Source of the DNA: Argopecten irradians
Taxonomy: Eukaryota; Mollusca; Bivalvia; Pectinida; Pectinidae
Assembly (NCBI RefSeq): GCF_041381155.1
Contig: NC_091149.1
Coordinates: 16,632,609 to 16,696,608 of the forward strand
Direction of reading: 5' to 3'
Length of the DNA: 64,000 bases
Made by a program: the position numbers and the translations under genes
The notes under the pieces: generated by a model
Database searches by the model: none
Seen by the model: the letters and a program-made list of their open reading frames with translations, nothing else
What the model was told of the DNA's origin: nothing
Shown here: one piece after another, positions 48,325 to 58,000 of the stretch
Position numbering within the stretch: the first letter of the stretch is position 1
Layout of the letters: each line of letters begins with the position of its first letter

Positions 48325-49481
48325 ACAAAATTAAAGTCGATCATTTTACAACTAGATTACATTGAGAAACGTTTTAATAACGTAATACGGTACGAGATAT
48401 AGACCATCTTCAATCTGTTTTGATTTAAAAATACCTTTGCACAACCGGAAGTGCAGATGCGTCTGATTGAGTAATTAGGACATACAATTTGACACTCTTT
48501 CAAACGCATACCTGAACTTCTCAGCTTTGATGTTAACGCATGCGTTAATTGGTTGCATCTAATGAATACATTTCGTCTCATTCCGAGTTGAAATGCCAAA
48601 GGCATTTTCTTTAAACAAATGTACGTTTACTAATTTTACTACCACAGGATCGAAATGTCCCAGGGGCATGTATTTTACTTCGTTCAACAGGTTTTAAAAC
48701 ACTTTCTATTGCGAGACAGTCTCCAGATAAACAATAAAATAATCAACCTCTAAGAGAACAGTTTTTGATATCAACGGTTAAATGAAATGGGTATACATGC
48801 AAAATATCGCGACATCAACCTTCTCATTATTCAAAAGTACATAGCAGAAAATAGCAAATTATTGACATTTCATCATAATTATGAAATAGATACGGTTTCC
48901 AATTTCCAATTGAACTTGATACAAATTTACTCAAATGACTAAACTGTTTTCGGCGCCAACAAATGCTTCCAACTATATTCATATTAAATCGACTAGGTTC
49001 TACGTTTAGTGTTAAAGTTTTCGAAGTAGAAATCCTATTGAAATATCAGAACAAATCTATTCATTTTCATAGAGTATCATGTTTAAATTGACCACTATTC
49101 AGCTTAGATGGGAGTTTCCACACCAGTCCGTTAACTCAAACTTTAAATTCAGGACGTCATATTAAACTCTGAATAAAAGGAATTTTTAAAATTAGACAAA
49201 ATAACTAATCTCTTTTTGACTGACACAAATCATTTACTTTCTTTCGATTCGACTATTCGAAGGGAAAGAGCACCAAATCTATTTTAGACTTTTGTATAAC
49301 AATGGGTTATATGTTAATAGTTTATAAACACGTTTGTTATTTGATCATTTCATTTCAAAATGTAGAATATTTCACAAGAAGTCAAAATAAGTGAACAACT
49401 TTAGTTTGTCTTTTTAGCTGATTCTGACACTGTGTCATGTTGCTTTGTTAGGAACTCGACAGTTATGTAATGAAAACAACA

Positions 49482-49554
49482 GCCCGGCTAGCTCAGTCGG
49501 TAGAGCACGAGACTCTTAATCTCGGGGTCGTGGGTTCGAGCCCCACGTTGGGCG
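49482..49554 (+). tRNA. tRNA-Lys(CTT): tRNA-Lys(CTT), unit 7
   Basis: Identical to the other Lys copies. Confidence 0.97.
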
Positions 49555-49865
49555 TTTATTTTTGCCCCCTGTAAACGTGTTACTTCTGATGTTCTACTGT
49601 GTTGTTTACATCTTACAACAAATCCTTCTATATTATATTCAACAACTGTGCGACTTTAATCCACAATCTTCAACTTAAAGAATTTGTTTATTATCAATCT
49701 TTTATACCAATTCCTTTATGTTATGTGTATATTATGTTTATTATGTTTTCTTAACCCGAAACAAAAATCAAATATTTGTGTTCTTTTCATCAGACGAGTT
49801 AGGTACTAATAATTGGTGCTTAAAATGTCTAATTTAAAATAGAAAATGTTGAGAAAATAAAACAA

Positions 49866-49955
49866 TCCCGCGAGCCGGAGTCGAACCAGCGACCTAAGGA
49901 TAGCTCTGAGTTTAACCACTACAGTCCTCCGCTCTACCAACTGAGCTATCACGGG
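49866..49955 (-). tRNA. tRNA-Tyr(GTA): tRNA-Tyr(GTA) with a 17-nt intron, unit 7
   Basis: Identical to the unit 2 Tyr gene, intron included. Confidence 0.97.
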
Positions 49956-50515
49956 TTATGTTTTTCGTCAATACAACGATATCTATACGTTCTTCGTCGT
50001 CTCCAAGATGCCTCGGGAACGAACTGTACTGTGCGAATCAGGAAGTTTCAATTTGGACGTCTTCCTTTGGAAATCAGTTTACATAACTCTTTTCTGGCAG
50101 AGTAAATGAATATAATGTGAACATTTACACTAATTGTTATCTAATTAACAAATGAGATCATGTATTTGATAACATATCACAATGATGCTGGTTGTTGATA
50201 TGCATATCAACTTCGGTGTTTCAATGTCATTCTTTCCATTTTTAGAGTCATTATTGTAATTGTGACGTAACCACTGGACTAATACTCCGCTTGTAAACTC
50301 ATATTTGTCCGAACGTTGGGTTCATCAGGGTGGTGCCCTATGGTCATCGTTTTTCTTGTAAATAACATGCATGTCAAATGATGCTATTGTCATCTTTTCC
50401 TCACGTCAGACTTATAAATATTTAGATTTTTTGGTTCGGTATTAACCGGAACAAAAAATCAGTTGATACGTATTATTTCACCATCATGAACGTTTTCTAT
50501 TTTATGCGAATAACA

Positions 50516-50587
50516 GCGTCGGTGGTGTAACGGTTAGCATGGTTGCCTTCCAAGCAGTCGATCCGGGTTCGACTCCCGGCCGACGCA
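50516..50587 (+). tRNA. tRNA-Gly(TCC): tRNA-Gly(TCC), unit 7
   Basis: Identical to the unit 2 Gly gene; leader is the TTTATGCGAATAACA variant. Confidence 0.97.
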
Positions 50588-50706
50588 CCTTATTTTTTTC
50601 GTGGTAATCAATTAAGTAAAGTGAATCTTCGAGTAGCTTACCGAATTCCCTTCTGAGTTTGATATTGATATTTAGTTACATTTTGTTAGCAACTTTAAGT
50701 TAAATA

Positions 50707-51073
50707 TTAAAGATGCGCCGCCGCTGACAAATGGTAATTTTTCACAATCAAAAACAGGAGCAGACGATTTAGTATTTGTCTTCACTTACTTACATACACC
50801 ATTACCACCACTGAAAAGTTAAAGCTTCTAATTTAACTTCAAGTTAAAAATATATAACAAAAATAATTTATTGCATCCCGAACAAATTCCGTGGCTCTAT
50901 ATCCTATCTGGAATGAAGTACTGATTGCGCATGGACCAACGGGTAAAGAAATCATTTTATATTATTTTTGTGCTAATTAGACATATATATATATATATAT
51001 ATACGATTAAACACCTTTTATTGTTCAAATGATGAATATCATTTATGCTCGGTCGGCGGTGGAGCATCTTTAA
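50707..51073 (+). mobile_element. MITE family E inside array unit 7
   Basis: Same position and ends as in unit 2. Confidence 0.8.
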
Positions 51074-52232
51074 ACAAAATTAAAGTCGATCATTTTACAA
51101 CTAGATTACATTGAGAAACGTTTTAATAACGTAATACGGTACGAGATATAGACCATCTTCAATCTGTTTTGATTTAAAAATACCTTTGCACAACCGGAAG
51201 TGCAGATGCGTCTGATTGAGTAATTAGGACATACAATTTGACACTCTTTCAAACGCATACCTGAACTTCTCAGCTTTGATGTTAACGCATGCGTTAATTG
51301 GTTGCATCTAATGAATACATTTCGTCTCATTCCGAGTTGAAATGCCAAAGGCATTTTTCTTTAAACAAATGTACGTTTACTAATTTTACTACCACAGGAT
51401 CGAAATGTCCCAGGGGCATGTATTTTACTTCGTTCAACAGGTTTTAAAACACTTTCTATTGCGAGACAGTCTCCAGATAAACAATAAAATAATCAACCTC
51501 TAAGAGAACAGTTTTTGATATCAACGGTTAAATGAAATGGGTATACATGCAAAATATCGCGACATCAACCTTCTCATTATTCAAAAGTACATAGCAGAAA
51601 ATAGCAAATTATTGACATTTCATCATAATTATGAAATAGATACGGTTTCCAATTTCCAATTGAACTTGATACAAATTTACTCAAATGACTAAACTGTTTT
51701 CGGCGCCAACAAATGCTTCCAACTATATTCATATTAAATCGACTAGGTTCTACGTTTAGTGTTAAAGTTTTCGAAGTAGAAATCCTATTGAAATATCAGA
51801 ACAAAATCTATTCATTTTCATAGAGTATCATGTTTAAATTGACCACTATTCAGCTTAGATGGGAGTTTCCACACCAGTCCGTTAACTCAAACTTTAAATT
51901 CAGGACGTCATATTAAACTCTGAATAAAAGGAATTTTTAAAATTAGACAAAATAACTAATCTCTTTTTGACTGACACAAATCATTTACTTTCTTTCGATT
52001 CGACTATTCGAAGGGAAAGAGCACCAAATCTATTTTAGACTTTTGTATAACAATGGGTTATATGTTTATAGTTTATAAACACGTTTGTTATTTGATCATT
52101 TCATTTCAAAATGTAGAATATTTCACAAGAAGTCAAAATAAGTGAACAACTTTAGTTTGTCTTTTTAGCTGATTCTGACACTGTGTCATGTTGCTTTGTT
52201 AGGAACTCGACAGTTATGTAATGAAAACAACA

Positions 52233-52305
52233 GCCCGGCTAGCTCAGTCGGTAGAGCACGAGACTCTTAATCTCGGGGTCGTGGGTTCGAGCCCCACGTT
52301 GGGCG
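52233..52305 (+). tRNA. tRNA-Lys(CTT): tRNA-Lys(CTT), unit 8
   Basis: Identical to the other Lys copies; this is the last Lys gene, as the ninth unit has lost its copy. Confidence 0.97.
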
Positions 52306-52616
52306 TTTATTTTTGCCCCCTGTAAACGTGTTACTTCTGATGTTCTACTGTGTTGTTTACATCTTACAACAAATCCTTCTATATTATATTCAACAACTGT
52401 GCGACTTTAATCCACAATCTTCAACTTAAAGAATTTGTTTATTATCAATCTTTTATACCAATTCCTTTATGTTATGTGTATATTATGTTTATTATGTTTT
52501 CTTAACCCGAAACAAAAATCAAATATTTGTGTTCTTTTCATCAGACGAGTTAGGTACTAATAATTGGTGCTTAAAATGTCTAATTTAAAATAGAAAATGT
52601 TGAGAAAATAAAACAA

Positions 52617-52706
52617 TCCCGCGAGCCGGAGTCGAACCAGCGACCTAAGGATAGCTCTGAGTTTAACCACTACAGTCCTCCGCTCTACCAACTGAGCTAT
52701 CACGGG
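52617..52706 (-). tRNA. tRNA-Tyr(GTA): tRNA-Tyr(GTA) with a 17-nt intron, unit 8
   Basis: Identical to the unit 2 Tyr gene, intron included. Confidence 0.97.
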
Positions 52707-53268
52707 TTATGTTTTTTCGTCAATACAACGATATCTATACGTTCTTCGTCGTCTCCAAGATGCCTCGGGAACGAACTGTACTGTGCGAATCAGGAAGTTT
52801 CAATTTGGACGTCTTCCTTTGGAAATCAGTTTACATAACTCTTTTCTGGCAGAGTAAATGAATATCATGTGAACATTTACACTAATTGTTATCTAATTAA
52901 CAAATGAGATCATGTATTTGATAACATATCACAATGATGCTGGTTGTTGATATGCATATCAACTTCGGTGTTTCAATGTCATTCTTTCCATTTTTAGAGT
53001 CATTATTGTAATTGTGACGTAACCACTGGACTAATACTCCGCTTGTAAACTCATATTTGTCCGAACGTTGGGTTCATCAGGGTGGTGCCCTATGGTCATC
53101 GTTTTTCTTGTAAATAACATGCATGTCAAATGATGCTATTTGTCATCTTTTCCTCACGTCAAACTTATAAATATTTAGATGTTTTGGTTCGGTATTAACC
53201 GGAACAAAGAATCAGTTGATACGTATTATTTCACCATCATGAACGTTTTCTATTTCATGTGAATAACA

Positions 53269-53340
53269 GCGTCGGTGGTGTAACGGTTAGCATGGTTGCC
53301 TTCCAAGCAGTCGATCCGGGTTCGACTCCCGGCCGACGCA
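53269..53340 (+). tRNA. tRNA-Gly(TCC): tRNA-Gly(TCC), unit 8
   Basis: Identical to the unit 2 Gly gene; the last Gly gene of the array. Confidence 0.97.
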
Positions 53341-53459
53341 CCTTATTTTTTTCGTGGTAATCAATTAAGTAAAATGAATCTTCGAGTAGCTTACTGAATT
53401 CCCTTCTGAGTTTGATATTGATATTTAGTTACATTTTGTTAGCAACTTTAAGTTAAATA

Positions 53460-53826
53460 TTAAAGATGCGCCGCCGCTGACAAATGGTAATTTTTCACTA
53501 TCAAAAACAGGAGCAGACGATTTAGTATTTGTCTTCACTTACTTACATACACCATTACCACCACTGAAAAGTTAAAGCTTCTAATTTAACTTCAAGTTAA
53601 AGATATATAACAAAAATAATTTATTGCATCCCGAACAAATTCCGTGGCTCTATATCCTATCTGGAATGAAGTACTGATTGCGCATGGACCAACGTGTAAA
53701 GAAATCATTTTATATTATTTTTGTGCTAATTAGACATATATATATATATATATATACGATTAAACACCTTTTATTGTTCAAATGATGAATATCATTTATG
53801 CTCGGTCGGCGGTGGAGCATCTTTAA
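53460..53826 (+). mobile_element. MITE family E inside array unit 8
   Basis: Same position and ends as in unit 2; last copy in the array. Confidence 0.8.
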
Positions 53827-54419
53827 ACAAAATTAAAGTCGATCATTTTACAACTAGATTACATTGAGAAACGTTTTAATAACGTAATACGGTACGAGAT
53901 ATAGACCATCTTCAATCTGTTTTGATTTAAAAATACCTTTGCACAACCGGAAGTGCAGATGCGTCTGATTGAGTAATTAGGACATACAATTTGACACTCT
54001 TTCAAACGCATACCTGAACTTCTAAGCTTTGATGTTAACGCATGCGTTAATTGGTTGCATCAAATGAATACATTTCGTCTCATTCCGAGTTGAAATGCCA
54101 AAGGCATTTTCTTTAAACAAATGTACGTTTACTAATTTTACTACCACAGGATCGAAATGTCCCAGGGGCATGTATTTTACTTCGTTCAACAGGTTTTAAA
54201 ACACTTTCTATTGCGAGACAGTCTCCAGATAAACAATAAAATAATCAACCTCTAAGAGAACAGTTTTTGATATCAACGGTTAAATGAAATGGGTATACAT
54301 GCAAAATATCGCGACATCAACCTTCTCATTATTCTAAAGTACATAGCAGAAAATAGCAAATTATTGACATTTCATCATAATTATGAAATAGATACGGTTT
54401 CCAATTTCCAATTGAATTT

Positions 54420-54962
54420 GATTTCTTAACCCGAAACAAAAATCAAATATTTGTGTTCTTTTCATTAGACGAGTTAGGTACTAATAATTGGTGCTTAAAA
54501 TGTCTAATTTAAAATAGAAAATGTTTGAGAAAATAAAACAATCCCGCGAGCCGGAGTCGAACCAGCGACCTAAGGATAGCTCTGAGTTTAACCACTACAG
54601 TCCTCCGCTCTACCAACTGAGCTATCACGGGTTATGTTTTTCGTCAATACAACGATATCTATACGTTCTTCGTCGTCTCCAAGATGCCTCGGGAACGAAC
54701 TGTACTGTGCGAATCAGGAAGTTTCAATTTGGACGTCTTCCTTTGGAAATCAGTTTACATAACTCTTTTCTGGCAGAGTAAATGAATATAATGTGAACAT
54801 TTTACACTAATTGTTATCTAATTAACAAATGAGATCATGTATTTGATAACATATCACAATGATGCTGGTTGTTGATATGCATATCAACTTCGGTGTTTCA
54901 ATGTCATTCTTTCCATTTTTAGAGTCATTATTGTAATTGTGACGTAACCACTGGACTAATAC
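54420..54962. repeat. Truncated ninth array unit
   Basis: At about 54420-54424 unit 8 sequence (CCAATTTCCAATTGAA) jumps directly to the segment that normally follows tRNA-Lys (TTTCTTAACCCGAAAC). This omits roughly 0.8 kb that includes the Lys gene. Homology then continues through the Tyr gene and stops at ACTGGACTAATAC (54962), before the Gly gene. A few T-rich bases are shared at the junction. Confidence 0.85.
54542..54631 (-). tRNA. tRNA-Tyr(GTA): tRNA-Tyr(GTA) with a 17-nt intron, truncated unit 9
   Basis: Identical to the unit 2 Tyr gene, intron included, although its Lys and Gly partners are missing. This gives the array nine Tyr genes against eight each of the others. The 86-codon plus-strand ORF across it is the tRNA complement read as protein. 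Confidence 0.97.
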
Positions 54963-54967
54963 AATCT

Positions 54968-54985
54968 CTCCCAGAGTGCATTGCG
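54968..54985 (+). promoter_or_regulatory. ZNF143/Staf-like binding site upstream of the DUF6589 gene
   Basis: CTCCCAGAGTGCATTGCG fits the Staf/ZNF143 consensus YWCCCRNMATSCMYYRCR at 17 of 18 positions. It is about 85 bp before the start codon and six bases after the tRNA array ends. In vertebrates this factor serves TATA-less mRNA and snRNA promoters; that it works here is an inference. Confidence 0.5.
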
Positions 54986-55066
54986 GTTACCCTTCATTTA
55001 TCTCTGTAAACGGCTCACGCACTACCAATCTAGTGACCTCGAGGTCAAGTTATTTTTACATGTTCC

Positions 55067-55077
55067 AACATGGCGGC
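55067..55077 (+). promoter_or_regulatory. YY1-like motif overlapping the start codon
   Basis: AACATGGCGGC fits the YY1 consensus AANATGGCSGC and contains the ATG at 55070. YY1 sites just downstream of the transcription start are typical of TATA-less animal promoters. No TATA box is seen upstream, which agrees. Confidence 0.4.
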
Positions 55078-58000
55078 CCCCATACACACTCCGAAGAAAG
55101 AAACAATTATTGGTTGTTTCATTTGCCATAGGTCGGCTCTGACTATCACTTTTTCACTTTCGGGTAGAAAATGTGCTTCTTTATTTGGAAATTTATCCTC
55201 GCTTATTTCAAATGAGACAGTGTACAACTGCATTTCACAGGCCTCCGTATGTAGAAGCTGCTTCACACGTTTAGAAAAGACGTTAGAATTCGTAAAAGAG
55301 GTAAAGGAAGGAGCAGAGCGTTATGCCAGGGGTAACATATCATCTAAACGTCTGGCATTAACCCCGATCACCCCGAAATCAAATCCTAACAACTCTGACG
55401 TGAGCGTGACAACAAACCGTTCAAGGTAATTAGTTTATATATACAGCCTATATACAGCATCTATAGTACAGTATCCTTGATAATCGGGTGCAGATTCATT
55501 ACTTTGATGACCTATTCTAGCTACATCATTATGTATTGGATAACACTGAACCGTATGAAATAATGTGATAAGTTTTAGATACAGGTAACTCAGTTTAGAG
55601 TGCTCATTATATATTTAAGTCTGTATTTAAATGTTTAATAACATATGCTGATTTTTTTCTTATCTCATCATAGAAAATTCAAGAAACTGAATTTCGCACA
55701 GACAGATGACTCAGGATCTGCTAAAGAACACAGGTATGTAATTTATATACATGTATGTATGTAAACATATCGAGTTTATAAATCCAATTGGACAAATACT
55801 TGTTAGTTCCTATTCATCCTCGATACTCCAGGGCTTCCGATCACTTACGATCTCTACACCCCTGGACTATCTCGTAGTGAAATTGAAGGCAGCTCAGCGG
55901 AAAACATTTGACCAATCACAGGCTAGCAAAGATTTCCTTTGAAGACTACAGAGAGAGCGACGCCTACCATCAAAGTCACACAGTCAACCACAGTGTACCG
56001 TTATACGGCTCTTTTGATGTACACCAAATGACTAAATTACCTGTTCTATTCTGTTGCCTCCAGTTTTACTATGAGATAGTCCAGGGGTGTAGAGATCGTA
56101 AGTGATCGGAAGCCCTGGAGTATCGAGGATGGTTCCTATTATGCTATATACATAAATATATATATACACAATGTACACGTGTATATATAAGGTCAAATAG
56201 TAATAGCAACAGTACAGACAAGAAGATTGTCGAATTTTCGAGATATATGTATACCAACACTGCACCATTGAAACATTCCTTTTTAGGGATGCTGATATGT
56301 GCTGCAGTGGTATAACTGGCTAGCTGAAAGTATTTCGGGCAAGCCGATTGTATGTCGTACATTGTAGATGATATGAGTTTGAGTCCCTGTCAGGGCACGA
56401 GTACTAAAATTGTCTTCCTTCAATATTTGTGTTACTGCGTGGACTGGTATATACGGTATATATAGATTGTATGTCATAAATAACTACATGGATAGTTTAT
56501 TCATGAATGTCTTTTAAAAAACTATTTATTGTTGTATTAAACCTATAAAAGGGTTGCAATAATTTCTTTCCCTTATATTGCAGGACATTCCAAAGCCTGG
56601 AACACAATGTACCTGACAAAATACAGGATCCTATTTCTCTCACTAGTACTGCCAATGAACATGGGTATGTGTTTCAGTCAGGAATTGGTTATTAAAAATC
56701 ACTGTCTGGGCAGGGATCACATAGTGTGAAATTTATAGGTGACACTAAACATGGTGTGTTCAATAAATATAATATAGTATTTTCAAAATCAATGTATTAG
56801 CAAAGCCCATAAACTTCTGAAGGAAAATTTGGTGCAGACTGCATACATTGCATGTATATTTTCATGGAGATAGTAGTCACAGGTGTATGTTACCTGTTAT
56901 TGCACGAATAATTACCTGGTAATTAACAAAATCACATTATTACATGGCCTTAACAACAGATATCATACAAAATTAACGTCTTAAAAATTCCTTTGACAGT
57001 GAATGTATAATATAAGGTAATATAAAATGAATGTGTAATTAAAATACCATGCTTATATAACTTGTACTTGCAGGGCTTGAACACTTTTACATATTAATGT
57101 GTATAACTGATTTACTTTATTAGTTATGCTGCCTGTTCAACATCATTGGAAGAAGACACGACAAGTGATATTCTGTCCCATGTCAAAGAAAGTTTTGAAA
57201 ATCTGTGTTGTTCTGAAGTTGACCCCGCTATCGGAAAACTGAGACACCAGGCCTCTTCGCTTACATCAAGGACAACTCTGTTTTCCTCTGTGTTATACAA
57301 ATACAGGAACATAGTGGACTTTCACAACAATGCGAACAGGTTGTTGTGTTTGATAGTAGAAGAGATGAGAAACAGGTATATTAATTATGTGTGTATGATG
57401 TATCAACTGAAATCTCCTGAGTTACATAAGGACAGATAATGTAGAATTTATTGAATGATACAAAAAAAATCAATTACAAAATCTTGATGATTAAGTTGTT
57501 TTTCAGTGAAAGTATTGAAAGTAGAACCAGTCATTGATGGAAACGTTTCATTCTTATCTTGTTCAATTTAGGCCATACAAAAAAATATTTGTGTTTCCGG
57601 TAACCTAACCGACCCTGTAAAATCAGTGCCTACTCAAAAACTTTTTATCAGTTTTGTCCTCAAGCAAACAAATAACAACCTAAATTTTGTTTGGTTTTGC
57701 ACAAAATCAGGAATTTTGGTACAAATTCCCTTAGAATGAAATCCATGGTTTATATAAGGTTATATAAAGTCTATTTCAGTTTTTCACTACAAGAAAACTG
57801 GGATGAAGAGAAAAAAAATTTCAAACAAAAAAGAAAAAAAAATCTCTTCCTACCGACCCTTCATTTTCAAAGGGTGTTACCGGAAGCAAAAATGTTTTTT
57901 TATTTGGCCTTACAACACACATAACTTCTATTAAAGGGTACCCCATCTGTTTGATGCCATGCTCTGCGTGACAATTCCTGACAGTGGTGTGGTAGATAAA

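Larger units (their letters stand above)
32929..54962. repeat. Tandem tRNA-gene array: eight ~2.75-kb units plus a truncated ninth
   Basis: Lys genes begin at 32958, 35740, 38479, 41227, 43980, 46728, 49482 and 52233, giving periods of 2739-2782 bp. Order in each unit: tRNA-Lys (+), about 311 bp, tRNA-Tyr (-), about 560 bp, tRNA-Gly (+), about 120 bp, MITE family E, then about 1.15-1.26 kb without genes. Lys and Tyr converge; Tyr and Gly diverge. Units 2-8 are nearly identical apart from AT-dinucleotide length, scattered substitutions and small indels; unit 1 is much more altered. Homology starts near 32929 and stops abruptly at 54962. The sequence shows a multigene amplification kept similar by unequal exchange or gene conversion (inference). 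The repeated short ORFs inside (82 codons on -, 60-80 codons on +) are identical by amplification and are not taken as proteins. Confidence 0.95.

Noticed and set aside
34592-54110. An 82-codon minus-strand ORF (MPLAFQLGMRRNVFIRCNQL...) present in nearly every unit of the tRNA array
   Set aside because: It stays open only because the units are near-identical by amplification. It has no recognisable domain, and small indels in unit 1 change its C terminus; repetition here is not evidence of selection.
54521-54781. 86-codon ORF across the last tRNA-Tyr (SREPESNQRPKD)
   Set aside because: It is the complement of tRNA-Tyr read as protein, a common annotation artefact.
32929-54962. CRISPR-like array, rDNA or satellite as an explanation for the regular repeats
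   Set aside because: The unit is about 2.75 kb with three distinct tRNA genes and no short direct repeats with spacers; no rRNA sequence is present.
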